From NCBI RefSeq assembly GCF_047246645.1, contig NZ_JBFOKR010000016.1:62001-126000 (forward strand): DNA of 64,000 nt, in the 5' to 3' direction. The stretch is from Ferdinandcohnia sp047246645 (GTDB lineage: Bacteria > Bacillota > Bacilli > Bacillales > Bacillaceae_L). The stretch's first letter is position 1. Each line of letters starts with the position of its first letter. The notes beneath the pieces were generated by a model. The model had not been told where the DNA came from. It was given only the letters and a program-made list of their open reading frames with translations, and did not search any database. The position numbers and the translations under genes were made by a program. Shown here one piece after another: positions 53,086 through 61,806 of the stretch.

Positions 53086-53586
53086 ATGGCGAATGTTACT
53101 TTTAAGGGAAATCCAGTTACTTTATTAGGTTCTGAAGTGAAAGTAGGAGATAAAGCACCAGACTTTACAGTACTTGCAAATGATTTATCGCCTGTAACAC
53201 TTGCAGATTCAAAAGGCTCTGTACGTTTAATCAGTGTGGTTCCATCACTGGATACAGGTGTTTGTGATGCTCAAACGCGTCGTTTTAACGAAGAAGCGTC
53301 TACTCTTGGTAATGTAAAAGTATTAACTGTTAGTGTTGATTTACCGTTTGCTCAAAAGCGCTGGTGTGGTGCGAATGGAATTGAAAACGTTCAAACTCTT
53401 TCAGATCACCGAGACCTATCTTTTGGAGAAGCATACGGTGTTGGGATTCAGGAGCTTCGTTTATTAGCACGTGCAGTATTTGTAGTTGATTCAACTGATA
53501 CAGTAGCATATGTAGAATATGTACCTGAAGCAACTGATCATCCTAATTATGAAGCAGCTTTAGAAGCAGCTAAAGCAGCAAAATAA
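53086..53586 (+). CDS. tpx: Thiol peroxidase Tpx
   Basis: This 166-aa atypical 2-Cys peroxiredoxin reduces hydroperoxides with thioredoxin. The peroxidatic cysteine lies in SLDTGVCDAQTRRF (about residue 60) and the resolving cysteine in WCGANG (about residue 94). GGGAGGATTT precedes the ATG. It is a single gene with its own terminator. Confidence 0.95.
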   Translation: MANVTFKGNPVTLLGSEVKVGDKAPDFTVLANDLSPVTLADSKGSVRLISVVPSLDTGVCDAQTRRFNEEASTLGNVKVLTVSVDLPFAQKRWCGANGIENVQTLSDHRDLSFGEAYGVGIQELRLLARAVFVVDSTDTVAYVEYVPEATDHPNYEAALEAAKAAK

Positions 53587-53607
53587 TTACTTGAATAAGT
53601 ACAGTCA

Positions 53608-53633
53608 CCCCAATTATGTAATTGGGGGTTTTT
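53608..53633 (+). terminator. Terminator after tpx
   Basis: An 8-bp CCCCAATT/AATTGGGG stem is followed by a T-run. Confidence 0.8.
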
Positions 53634-53789
53634 GTTTTTATTGTGTGTAATGATAAACACGGGCGTCTCATTATTTGAACTTAACGGATGAATCTTCTAA
53701 AATAGAGTGATACATAGCAGGGACAATAGTAATCTATATTGCCAATTAAAAGTATTGAATAAGTAGTTGAGGAAGAAGGAGTTAACAGA

Positions 53790-54794
53790 ATGGAACAACT
53801 ATCTACTATGGAAAAGTTATTCACGGTATTTGATAATACAGCAACCTTATTACAAGAGGAATTGGGGTGCTCTTATTTAGAAGCTGTAGCTGAAACAGGG
53901 GAAAATATTTTTCAAAACACAATTCTGCAACAAGATGAAATAAGCGAGTTGTCAAAAAAAAGGTTGGAAAAAGAATACAGTAACGTTAACCTAAATCGTA
54001 CGAACGTCGAAGAAATTCGAAAAGCGTTTCAACTTGCTATATTAAAAGGAATGAAGCAAGCTACCCAACCTAACCACCAAATGACACCTGATGCAGTAGC
54101 AATATTTATGGGGTACTTAGTTTCAAAATTTACAGAACAACGAAAAGAGTTTACAATCGCTGACCCTGCAGTTGGAACTGGTAACCTGTTAACATCTATT
54201 TTGAATCAAAATTTATCAAAGGAAATAGAAGCTTACGGTATTGATGTTGATGATTTATTAGTAAAATTAGCATTTGTAAGTGCTAATTTACAACAGCATT
54301 CAATTCAGTTATACAATCAAGATAGTCTACAGCCTTTATATATTGATCCTATGGATATTGTTGTTTGTGATTTACCAGTTGGTTACTATCCAAACGACAT
54401 TGGAGCAGCGGGTTACGAGCTTCGTGCAAAAGAAGGGCATTCTTATGCACATCATCTTTTTATTGAACAGAGCTTAAAATATACAAAAGAAGGCGGCTAT
54501 TTATTGTTTTTGGTACCTAATCATTTATTTACTAGCGAACAAGCTAAGGACCTTAATGCATATTTAAAAGAAAATAGTATAATTCAAGGTATGATTCAGC
54601 TTCCATTATCTTTATTCAAAGATGAAAAAGCTGCAAAAAGTATATTTATACTCCAGAAAAAAGGCAAAGATGTAAAGGTACCGAAACAAGCATTATTAGT
54701 AGACTTACCGAAGTTTTCAAATAAAGTTGCGATGTCAGGAATTATCGACCAAATTGACACTTGGTTCAAAAATGAAAAAAATAATAGTAAATAA
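53790..54794 (+). CDS. ytxK: Class I SAM-dependent methyltransferase-like protein YtxK
   Basis: This 334-aa protein resembles the N6-adenine DNA methylase (HsdM-type) fold. Motif I is ADPAVGTGNLLTSI (about residues 129-142) and the N-terminal 90 residues are helical. The position of the catalytic (N/D)PP(Y/F) motif is occupied by DLPVGYY (about residues 194-200), a departure from functional adenine methylases. There is no adjacent restriction or specificity gene. It lies before ackA, as in B. subtilis, but with its own terminator. The substrate is unknown. Confidence 0.85.
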   Translation: MEQLSTMEKLFTVFDNTATLLQEELGCSYLEAVAETGENIFQNTILQQDEISELSKKRLEKEYSNVNLNRTNVEEIRKAFQLAILKGMKQATQPNHQMTPDAVAIFMGYLVSKFTEQRKEFTIADPAVGTGNLLTSILNQNLSKEIEAYGIDVDDLLVKLAFVSANLQQHSIQLYNQDSLQPLYIDPMDIVVCDLPVGYYPNDIGAAGYELRAKEGHSYAHHLFIEQSLKYTKEGGYLLFLVPNHLFTSEQAKDLNAYLKENSIIQGMIQLPLSLFKDEKAAKSIFILQKKGKDVKVPKQALLVDLPKFSNKVAMSGIIDQIDTWFKNEKNNSK

Positions 54795-54800
54795 TAAATT

Positions 54801-54845
54801 CCACTTGTAGGCTTGCTTTAATAGAGGTCTGCGGGTGGTTTTTTT
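54801..54845 (+). terminator. Terminator after ytxK
   Basis: A 12-bp stem with several G-T wobbles (54801-54812 with 54827-54838) is followed by T7. Confidence 0.75.
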
Positions 54846-54895
54846 GTGATTGATGAATCATACAAGTGTTGTGTTTAAAGAGGTAAAAGTTAGGA

Positions 54896-54990
54896 GTGAT
54901 GAAAGCCCTGAGGTAGAATTGAGCGCTGGTGAGGTCACTAATAGAGGTGATAAAGCCTTGAAGTAGAAGAGCAATAGATTGAGGTCACTA
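54896..54990. repeat. Degenerate direct duplication of about 51 bp
   Basis: Two imperfect copies begin GTGATGAAAGCC (54896) and GTGATAAAGCC (54947), and both end GAGGTCACTA (54931-54940 and 54981-54990). It lies in the 437-bp ytxK-ackA gap, upstream of the cre site, with no ORF. Confidence 0.7.
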
Positions 54991-55076
54991 TGTTCAATAA
55001 GTCTGAAACGTAAAAAAATCTCCCTATTAATTCCTTATCTGAAAGTTCATTTTGTTTGAATATAACAACTTTATGG

Positions 55077-55090
55077 CGAAAACGGTACCA
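55077..55090 (+). promoter_or_regulatory. cre-like site upstream of ackA
   Basis: CGAAAACGGTACCA matches TGNAANCGNWNNCA at all but the first base. It lies about 25 bp upstream of a TTGACA -35 (55116-55121), an upstream position suited to CcpA activation as known for ackA in B. subtilis. Confidence 0.6.
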
Positions 55091-55115
55091 TTTGGGCTTT
55101 ACTCTTGAAATGGTT

Positions 55116-55147
55116 TTGACACGATGTTTAAATGAAAAAGGTATATA
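55116..55147 (+). promoter_or_regulatory. Candidate promoter of ackA
   Basis: A consensus TTGACA (55116-55121) is followed by GTATATAT around 55141-55148. The best -10 spacing is 18-20 bp, so the exact -10 is unsure. Confidence 0.4.
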
Positions 55148-55231
55148 TGAAAGATTGTCGTTTTGCATAGAATAATGTAGAGGACATACATACACCTTAG
55201 AAATAGCAAGAAAAAAAGGAGCGTAATATAT

Positions 55232-56419
55232 ATGGCGAAGGTAATTGCTATAAATGCAGGAAGCTCTTCATTAAAATTTCAATTGTTTGAAATGCCTAGT
55301 GAAGAAGTAATAACTAAAGGAATCTTTGAACGAATAGGTCTTGAAAAAGGTATTTTTACGATCTCTGTTGGAGATGAAAAACAAACAACGGAAATTGAAA
55401 TACCAGACCATTCTGTAGCTGTAAAAATTCTACTTTCAAATCTTACTGAGTTAGGAATCATTAAGTCTCTAGACGAAATTGAAGGTATTGGACATCGGGT
55501 TGTCCATGGGGGAGAATCCTTTGCTGATTCTGCATTGATTACTGATGAGGTATTAAAGGAAATTGAAGCACTATCTGAGTTAGCACCATTACACAATCCA
55601 GCAAATGCGACAGGTATTAAAGCTTTCCAAGAAGTACTACCAAATGTACCAGCAGTGGCAGTATTCGATACTGCTTTCCACCAAACAATGCCAGAAAAAT
55701 CTTTCTTATATAGTCTTCCGTATGAATATTATAAAGAATATGGTATTCGTAAATATGGTTTCCACGGTACTTCTCATAAGTATGTATCTGAGCGAGCAGC
55801 AGAGCTGTTAGGAAGACCTGTTGAGCAACTCCGTTTACTATCATGTCACCTTGGTAATGGGGCAAGTATTGCTGCTATCGAAGGTGGTAAATCAATTGAT
55901 ACATCAATGGGCTTTACACCTCTTGCTGGAGTAACAATGGGAACACGTTCTGGTAATATTGACCCTGCGTTAATTCCATATATTATGGAGAAAACAGGAA
56001 AAACTGCTGATGAAGTACTAGATGTACTGAATAAAGAGAGTGGTATGCTTGGTGTATCTGGATTCTCAAGTGATTTACGTGATATTGAGCAGCATGCAAA
56101 TGAAGGTAACAAGAGAGCTGAATTAGCATTAGAAGTATTTGCAAGCAGAATTCATAAATACATTGGATCATATGCTGCTAGAATGCATGGTATTGATGCA
56201 ATTATCTTTACTGCGGGTATTGGCGAAAACAGTGACACAATTCGTGCTAGAGTATTAACAGGATTAGAATTTATGGGTGTGTACTGGGACCCGGCTCTAA
56301 ATAAAGTTAGAGGTAAGGAAACATTTATTAACTACCCACATTCTCCTGTAAAAGTTATTGTCATTCCGACAAATGAAGAAGTTATGATCGCACGTGATGT
56401 AGTGCGTCTCGCAAAATAA
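55232..56419 (+). CDS. ackA: Acetate kinase
   Basis: This 395-aa enzyme converts acetyl phosphate and ADP to acetate and ATP in overflow metabolism. It begins AKVIAINAGSSSLKFQLF, the first acetate kinase signature. It has RVVHGG, the active-site FDTAFHQTMP with the catalytic Asp, the phosphate-binding HLGNGAS and the ATP-binding FTAGIGENS. AAAGGAG precedes the ATG. Control by CcpA through the upstream cre-like site is likely. A terminator follows. Confidence 0.97.
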   Translation: MAKVIAINAGSSSLKFQLFEMPSEEVITKGIFERIGLEKGIFTISVGDEKQTTEIEIPDHSVAVKILLSNLTELGIIKSLDEIEGIGHRVVHGGESFADSALITDEVLKEIEALSELAPLHNPANATGIKAFQEVLPNVPAVAVFDTAFHQTMPEKSFLYSLPYEYYKEYGIRKYGFHGTSHKYVSERAAELLGRPVEQLRLLSCHLGNGASIAAIEGGKSIDTSMGFTPLAGVTMGTRSGNIDPALIPYIMEKTGKTADEVLDVLNKESGMLGVSGFSSDLRDIEQHANEGNKRAELALEVFASRIHKYIGSYAARMHGIDAIIFTAGIGENSDTIRARVLTGLEFMGVYWDPALNKVRGKETFINYPHSPVKVIVIPTNEEVMIARDVVRLAK

Positions 56420-56446
56420 CAACTGAACCAATAACTATATTTTTTT

Positions 56447-56482
56447 AGGGGTTACTGAACATTTAGTTTAGTAACCCCTTCT
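56447..56482 (+). terminator. Terminator after ackA
   Basis: A 10-bp stem AGGGGTTACT/AGTAACCCCT (56447-56456 with 56470-56479) is followed by TTCTT. Confidence 0.75.
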
Positions 56483-56582
56483 TATTAGAAAATCAAACTA
56501 TGCCTTATATTTGGGGATTCTTTCTCTAAAGGCTCTTTATGTTATAATACCTATAAGATATTTATGGGAACGGAGGATTATT

Positions 56583-57413
56583 ATGGAATTTACAGAGCGT
56601 GAAGAAAAGGTTTTACTCGAAATAGAAAAATGGGTTGGACAGTTTCAAATGTATGAAACTACAGACTTTGAAATGACGTATGATAAATGGTTAGAGAACT
56701 CTCTGGCGTTAATTCCTGAAAATGTTCGAACTGAATTCTTTGCTAAAATAGACAACTGGTTATTTCATCTTCATGCTATCCTCCAAGGAACGCAAATTCA
56801 AATGGATGCAAGACAGAGACTACTAACCTCAGCTAGAATTTTTAACCAGGATATTGAGGAAATTACAGAACTTAAAAACTTAAGCATTGATCAGCTAACA
56901 TATCTGGCTGAGCATCAAATTGCTAAGCACCGGTTATATTCACTTGCTCATGGTGGACTGTCTGGAACAGGTGGATTTGTTTTATTGGGTACTGATATAC
57001 CAGCCATTACAATACTTAATTTACGAATTGTACAGCTAATCGCAACTACATACGGTAATGAAGTAAATACACCTTATGAAATGATGAACTCCTTAAAGGT
57101 ATTTCACGCTGCAACTTTACCAAAAAGAATGCGGTATCAGGGGTGGAATACCCTCGTGGATGATATAGACAATTCTTATAATCAATTTATTTACGAAGGT
57201 ACCGAGGAATTAACAAATGAGACATGGCTTGAACTTCCTTTAAAACATATTTTGAAAGCTGTTACCATTTCACTATTACGTAAGAAAGTGATACAAGGTG
57301 TGCCACTTATTGGTATGGCTATTGGAGCAGGAATGAATTATCAATTAACAAGGCAAGTAAGTGAATTTGCCCATAATTACTACCGGTTACGTTTTTTAAA
57401 GGAGAAGGAGTAA
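56583..57413 (+). CDS. EcsC family protein
   Basis: This 276-aa protein belongs to the EcsC family. The conserved core RLYSLAHGGLSGTGGFVLLGTDIPAITILNLRIVQLIATTYG (about residues 120-160) is partly hydrophobic and may associate with the membrane. The ATG at 56583 follows CGGAGGATTATT; the ORF start at 56511 is an extension. TATAAT at 56543-56548 could be its -10. moaB begins 6 bp after its stop, so both are probably co-transcribed. EcsC function is not well established. Confidence 0.82.
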   Translation: MEFTEREEKVLLEIEKWVGQFQMYETTDFEMTYDKWLENSLALIPENVRTEFFAKIDNWLFHLHAILQGTQIQMDARQRLLTSARIFNQDIEEITELKNLSIDQLTYLAEHQIAKHRLYSLAHGGLSGTGGFVLLGTDIPAITILNLRIVQLIATTYGNEVNTPYEMMNSLKVFHAATLPKRMRYQGWNTLVDDIDNSYNQFIYEGTEELTNETWLELPLKHILKAVTISLLRKKVIQGVPLIGMAIGAGMNYQLTRQVSEFAHNYYRLRFLKEKE

Positions 57414-57419
57414 CAAAAA

Positions 57420-57956
57420 ATGAGTCTAGATGAACATAAAAAAGAGGCACCAAAACGAGTCAACTGTAAAGTTATTACCGTTAGCGATACACGAACACCA
57501 GAGACTGATAAAAGTGGGCAGTTGATGATGTCATTGTTAAAAGAACATGGCTATTCAGTTATTGACTACGATATTGTCAAAGACGAAGAAGCCTTTATTA
57601 GAGCAGCAATTGTCACCGGTACTGAACGAAGTGATGTTGATGTGGTTTTAACAAATGGTGGAACGGGAATAGCTAAGCGAGATGTTACGATCGAAACAGT
57701 TGCTAAGCTTTTAGATAAGGAAATTGTTGGTTTTGGGGAATTATTTAGGATGCTCAGCTACACTGAGGATATTGGTTCTGCAGCAATCCTTTCAAGAGCT
57801 ATAGCAGGAGTGAGTAATGATACGGCGATATTTTCTACACCTGGGTCAACAGGCGCAGTAAAACTTGCTATGTCTAAACTAATTCTTCCAGAGCTTGGAC
57901 ACGTAGTTAAAGAAATAAAAAAGGATATATATAGGTCTAATCATTCTTCTGATTAG
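57420..57956 (+). CDS. moaB: Molybdenum cofactor biosynthesis protein MoaB
   Basis: This 178-aa protein of the MoaB/MogA fold adenylates molybdopterin. The signature TNGGTGIAKRDVTIE (about residues 73-87) and the C-terminal STPGSTGAVKLAMSKLILPEL are intact. It is coupled to the EcsC-family gene 6 bp upstream. No other moa/mod genes lie in the window. Position before argG matches B. subtilis moaB. Confidence 0.94.
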   Translation: MSLDEHKKEAPKRVNCKVITVSDTRTPETDKSGQLMMSLLKEHGYSVIDYDIVKDEEAFIRAAIVTGTERSDVDVVLTNGGTGIAKRDVTIETVAKLLDKEIVGFGELFRMLSYTEDIGSAAILSRAIAGVSNDTAIFSTPGSTGAVKLAMSKLILPELGHVVKEIKKDIYRSNHSSD

Positions 57957-57965
57957 ACCTTTTCT
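57933..57965 (+). terminator. Terminator overlapping the moaB stop
   Basis: An 11-bp stem AGGTCTAATCA/TGATTAGACCT (57933-57943 with 57950-57960) is followed by TTTCTT; its 5' arm lies in the last codons of moaB. Confidence 0.82.
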
Positions 57966-58004
57966 TATTATGATTAAAATTTCAACCACATTACATTTTC
58001 ACAA

Positions 58005-58319
58005 TCATTGATGAATTTTAGCAGACATACCTTGGTTCATTCGGTACCAAATCCATAAGTCATTAATTACCGAGGCACATTCGGAAATTTCATTGTTTAA
58101 TTGACAGGAACGAACAAAGTCTTGCTCATTTCCGAGTTGCTCTTGTTTTGTATTAATCACCTGTTCAATTTCAGCAATTCGATCAGGAATATGGCCCCTA
58201 ATCTTTTCCCATTTAAATAAAATTTGTTGTTGGACATCCTCTGAATACTCCTCCCATTCTTTTTCTAAATGGGGTAAGCGAATACCAAGGCGTTCATCAT
58301 ATATAAAAAGGTCCTCCAT
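58005..58319 (-). CDS. Small conserved-type hypothetical protein
   Basis: This 104-aa soluble, acidic, probably all-helical protein begins MEDLFIYDERLGIRLPHLEKEWEEYSE and ends in a Trp-rich helix (INDLWIWYRMNQG). There is no signal peptide or membrane segment. The ATG at 58319 follows AGGAGTGG (58325-58332); the GTG at 58328 would leave no room for a ribosome binding site. It lies between moaB and argG on the opposite strand. I do not recognise a family. Confidence 0.7.
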   Translation of the reverse strand: MEDLFIYDERLGIRLPHLEKEWEEYSEDVQQQILFKWEKIRGHIPDRIAEIEQVINTKQEQLGNEQDFVRSCQLNNEISECASVINDLWIWYRMNQGMSAKIHQ

Positions 58320-58471
58320 TTTATCCACTCCTATGAACTACTGCTACTATTTTACAATACTAGTAGTTTGTATGCCATTTAAAATCCATATTAATTTTTC
58401 TCATAAAATTCTATTGAAAAAATACAAAAGAGTTGTTAAAGTTATACATTATGTATAAATATAAATTATAT

Positions 58472-58485
58472 TGAATTATTATTCG
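58472..58485. promoter_or_regulatory. ARG box upstream of argG
   Basis: On the minus strand this reads CGAATAATAATTCA, one mismatch from the ArgR/AhrC half-operator pattern TGAATAWWWATTCA. It lies 18 bp before the argG start; a weaker copy may lie at 58452-58465. Confidence 0.55.
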
Positions 58486-58502
58486 TAAGGGAGATAATTG
58501 AA

Positions 58503-59714
58503 ATGACTAAAAAGAAGATTGTTTTGGCATATTCAGGTGGATTGGATACAAGTGTTGCAATTAAATGGTTACAAGAGCAGGGGTATGATGTAGTTGCATG
58601 CTGCTTGGATGTTGGGGAAGGAAAAGATCTTCAATTTGTGAAAGAAAAGGCACTCAAAGTAGGAGCTGTATCATCATATGTAATTGATGCAAAAGAAGAA
58701 TTTGCGAATGAATATGCTTTGGCTGCGTTACAGGCACACACACTTTATGAAGGTAAATACCCTTTGGTGTCTGCTTTATCTCGTCCTTTAATTGCTAAAA
58801 AATTGGTTGAGGTTGCAGAAAAAGAAAATGCAGTTGCTGTAGCACATGGATGCACTGGAAAAGGAAATGACCAAGTACGATTTGGGGTTTCTTTCCACGC
58901 ACTAAACCCAGAGTTAGAAGTGATTGCACCAGTTCGTGAATGGAAATGGTCTCGTGAAGAAGAAATCGAGTACGCTAAACAGCATGATATACCTATTCCT
59001 ATTAACCTTGATAGTCCATTTTCAATTGACCAAAACCTTTGGGGACGTAGTAATGAATGTGGTATTTTAGAGGACCCATGGGCTGCTCCACCTGAAGAAG
59101 CTTACGATTTAACTGTTTCTATTGAGAATGCTCCTGATACTCCTGAAATCATTGAATTGGGATTTGACCAGGGTGTGCCTAAGACGATTAATGGTAAAGA
59201 ATATTCACTAGCTGAACTTATTCTTGAACTAAATCAAATCGCGGGAAAACACGGGGTCGGTCGTATTGATCACGTAGAAAATCGATTAGTTGGAATAAAA
59301 TCTCGTGAAGTGTATGAGTGTCCTGGTGCTATTACTCTACTTAAAGCACATAAGGAGCTTGAGGATATCACTCTAGTAAAAGAGGTTGCGCATTTCAAGC
59401 CGGTAATCGAACAAAAGCTAACAGAATTAATTTATAACGGACTGTGGTTTTCTCCACTAAAGGATGCCCTACTTGGTTTCTTAAAAGAAACACAAAAAAC
59501 AGTAAATGGTACAGTACGTGTTAAATTATTTAAGGGTCATGCAATAATTGAAGGTCGTAAATCAGCAAATTCTTTGTATGACGAGAAGCTTGCTACGTAT
59601 ACTTCTGATGATGAATTTGATCATAATGCAGCTGTTGGGTTCATTTCGTTATGGGGTCTACCGACAAAGGTAAATAGTATTGTAAATAACAGCTCTAAGA
59701 AGGTTGAAGTATGA
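58503..59714 (+). CDS. argG: Argininosuccinate synthase
   Basis: This 403-aa enzyme joins citrulline and aspartate using ATP. The PP-loop AYSGGLDTSVAIKWL (residues 8-22) and the GCTGKGNDQVRF signature are present. The stop overlaps the argH ATG by 4 bp, so the genes are translationally coupled. An ARG box lies just upstream, so arginine repression is expected. Confidence 0.97.
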   Translation: MTKKKIVLAYSGGLDTSVAIKWLQEQGYDVVACCLDVGEGKDLQFVKEKALKVGAVSSYVIDAKEEFANEYALAALQAHTLYEGKYPLVSALSRPLIAKKLVEVAEKENAVAVAHGCTGKGNDQVRFGVSFHALNPELEVIAPVREWKWSREEEIEYAKQHDIPIPINLDSPFSIDQNLWGRSNECGILEDPWAAPPEEAYDLTVSIENAPDTPEIIELGFDQGVPKTINGKEYSLAELILELNQIAGKHGVGRIDHVENRLVGIKSREVYECPGAITLLKAHKELEDITLVKEVAHFKPVIEQKLTELIYNGLWFSPLKDALLGFLKETQKTVNGTVRVKLFKGHAIIEGRKSANSLYDEKLATYTSDDEFDHNAAVGFISLWGLPTKVNSIVNNSSKKVEV

Positions 59715-61087
59715 AAAAACTGTGGGGAGGCAGATTCACCAAGAGTGCGGAGCAATGGGTGGATGAATTCGGAGCATCCATTTCCTTTGACCAGGAATTA
59801 GTAAAAGAAGATATTGAAGGTAGTATTGCTCATGTAACAATGCTTGGGAAGTGTGGCATTCTTGCGGATGAGGAAGTCTCTAAAATCAAAAATGGGCTAA
59901 TTATCTTACTAGAAAAGGCAAGAAATAATGAACTACACTATTCAGTTGCTAATGAGGATATCCACCTTAATATTGAAAAGCTGTTAATTGATGAAATCGG
60001 ACCAGTTGGTGGTAAACTTCATACTGGAAGAAGTCGTAATGATCAAGTTGCAACGGATATGCATTTATATCTTCGTCATCAATTGGAAGAGATAATTGAG
60101 TTATTGAATGAACTGCAGAATGCGATTGTCAAACAAGCCAATAATCACGTTGAAACAATCGCACCAGGTTATACACATCTTCAAAGAGCACAACCCATTT
60201 CTTTTGCACACCATTTACTGGCTTATTATTGGATGCTTGAAAGAGATAAAGAACGATTACAGGATTCAATGAAACGGATAAATATGTCACCCCTTGGTGC
60301 TGGAGCATTAGCAGGTACGACTTTTCCGATAGATCGGCACTACAGTGCAGAGTTGCTGGGTTTTGAAAGTATCTATGAAAATAGCATTGACGCAGTAAGT
60401 GACCGGGACTTTATTGTGGAATTTTTGAGTAATAGTTCACTTATAATGACTCATTTATCAAGATTCTGTGAGGAATTAATACTTTGGTCTACCCAGGAAT
60501 TCCGTTTTGTTGAAATTGATGATGCATTTGCTACAGGTAGTAGCATCATGCCACAGAAAAAGAATCCGGATATGGCTGAATTAATTCGTGGAAAAACAGG
60601 GCGTGTATACGGAAATTTAGTTGGATTACTTACAGTCCTGAAAGGCACGCCATTAGCATATAATAAAGACATGCAAGAAGATAAAGAAGGAATGTTTGAT
60701 ACCGTTAAGACCGTCAAAGGATCGCTCCAAATATTTGCAGGTATGATTGCAACAATGAAAGTAAACTCCGAGATATTGGCTAAGGCAGTTCAAAGAGATT
60801 TTTCAAATGCTACCGAGCTCGCAGATTATCTTGCTTCAAAAGGGTTGCCATTTAGGGAGGCACATGAAGTTGTGGGGAAGCTTGTGTTAACTTGCATTGA
60901 ACGTGGAGTCTATTTAGCTGATTTACCAATTTCAGTCTTTAAGGAATCATCAGTACTTTTTGAAGAAGACATTTTTGAAGTGTTAATGCCTGAGACAGCG
61001 GTTTCCCGTAGAAGAAGTGCTGGGGGTACAGGATTTGACGAAGTCAGAAGAGTGCTAAAAAAGATAGAAGAAACAAAAAAATCGTGA
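59711..61087 (+). CDS. argH: Argininosuccinate lyase
   Basis: This 458-aa enzyme of the fumarase superfamily cleaves argininosuccinate to arginine and fumarate. The signature GSSIMPQKKNPD with the catalytic serine (about residues 276-287), the N-terminal LWGGRF and HTGRSRNDQVATD are intact. It overlaps argG by ATGA, and a terminator begins within the last codons. Confidence 0.97.
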   Translation: MKKLWGGRFTKSAEQWVDEFGASISFDQELVKEDIEGSIAHVTMLGKCGILADEEVSKIKNGLIILLEKARNNELHYSVANEDIHLNIEKLLIDEIGPVGGKLHTGRSRNDQVATDMHLYLRHQLEEIIELLNELQNAIVKQANNHVETIAPGYTHLQRAQPISFAHHLLAYYWMLERDKERLQDSMKRINMSPLGAGALAGTTFPIDRHYSAELLGFESIYENSIDAVSDRDFIVEFLSNSSLIMTHLSRFCEELILWSTQEFRFVEIDDAFATGSSIMPQKKNPDMAELIRGKTGRVYGNLVGLLTVLKGTPLAYNKDMQEDKEGMFDTVKTVKGSLQIFAGMIATMKVNSEILAKAVQRDFSNATELADYLASKGLPFREAHEVVGKLVLTCIERGVYLADLPISVFKESSVLFEEDIFEVLMPETAVSRRRSAGGTGFDEVRRVLKKIEETKKS

Positions 61088-61105
61088 GCTGCTCACGATT
61101 TTTTT
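61076..61105 (+). terminator. Terminator after argH
   Basis: A 10-bp stem AAATCGTGAG/CTCACGATTT with a CTG loop and T-run overlaps the argH stop. Confidence 0.88.
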
Positions 61106-61199
61106 GTTTGGCATAAAATTCTTTCCTATCTGCACAAGTGCAACTACGCCTCTGCTGTCGCCTAAAGGCTCGGCAATCGGCGAGTTTTCTAATAACTCT

Positions 61200-61649
61200 T
61201 TATAAATTTTTTTCGGTTCTTACTACTAGAACATCGCATTTTGCATATCGAGTAATATGTTCAGAAACGCTTCCCATCAAGAAACGTTCAACTGCGTTTA
61301 GACCAGTTGCCCCGCAAATAATTAACTCTGCGTTATGTTTTGGAGCGATTTCCTTAGCAATTTTCACCTTAGGTGAACCATATTCAAGGTCAGTTATAAC
61401 ATTTTTTATTCCAGAATCAATTGCTAGGTTTTTATATTCAGCTAATAGTTGCTCACCATATTCTTCAGATCGTTGACTTATATTGAAGTCGTACGCTGAG
61501 ATAGATGCAAATTGTTTTAAATCAATTATATGAGTTATCACTAAATCTGCATCATTCCTTCTACAAACCTCAATTGCCTTTTTTAAAGCCCATTCAGATT
61601 CTCTAGAACCATCTACAGCTACAAGAACTTTTTTATAGGTGAGTCCCAT
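61200..61649 (-). CDS. Universal stress protein (UspA family)
   Basis: This 149-aa cytoplasmic protein begins with the UspA strand KKVLVAVDGSRESEWALKKA. It has the ATP-binding pattern GATGLNAVERFLMGSVSEHITR near the C terminus (G-2x-G-9x-G-S/T), which predicts a nucleotide-binding Usp. It is on the opposite strand between argH and ald. The physiological role is not deducible. Confidence 0.9.
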   Translation of the reverse strand: MGLTYKKVLVAVDGSRESEWALKKAIEVCRRNDADLVITHIIDLKQFASISAYDFNISQRSEEYGEQLLAEYKNLAIDSGIKNVITDLEYGSPKVKIAKEIAPKHNAELIICGATGLNAVERFLMGSVSEHITRYAKCDVLVVRTEKNL

Positions 61650-61792
61650 AACCTTAGCCCCCTAGTAAGGAATATTTATCTTTCTACTTAAAGTATAGCA
61701 CTGTATACCTAGTGTAAATTAAGGGATAAATGAAGATATCGTGAACTTTTTCGCTATTTTTTTAGAGTACTTTTTGGAGAAGAGTCGAAAAA

Positions 61793-61806
61793 TGTAAGTG
61801 TTTACA
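61793..61806. promoter_or_regulatory. Palindrome upstream of ald (possible operator)
   Basis: TGTAA-GTGT-TTACA is a near-perfect inverted repeat in the 303-bp usp-ald gap, about 150 bp before ald. It equals a cre consensus apart from a T in place of the central C. A TATAGT -10-like box lies at 61879-61884. Confidence 0.4.

Noticed and set aside
53790..54794. Restriction-modification system built on ytxK
   Set aside because: No nuclease or specificity subunit nearby, the catalytic motif is altered, and the gene is a conserved neighbour of ackA.
54938..55195. 85-aa minus-strand ORF upstream of ackA
   Set aside because: It covers the ackA promoter and cre-like site and the 51-bp duplication, lacks a ribosome binding site and has no protein-like motif.
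61107..61190. GC-rich stretch with TCGCC/GGCGA arms downstream of argH considered as a riboswitch or small RNA
   Set aside because: It is short, with only a weak stem, and no promoter or conserved core could be seen; it may be a fragment of a dispersed repeat.
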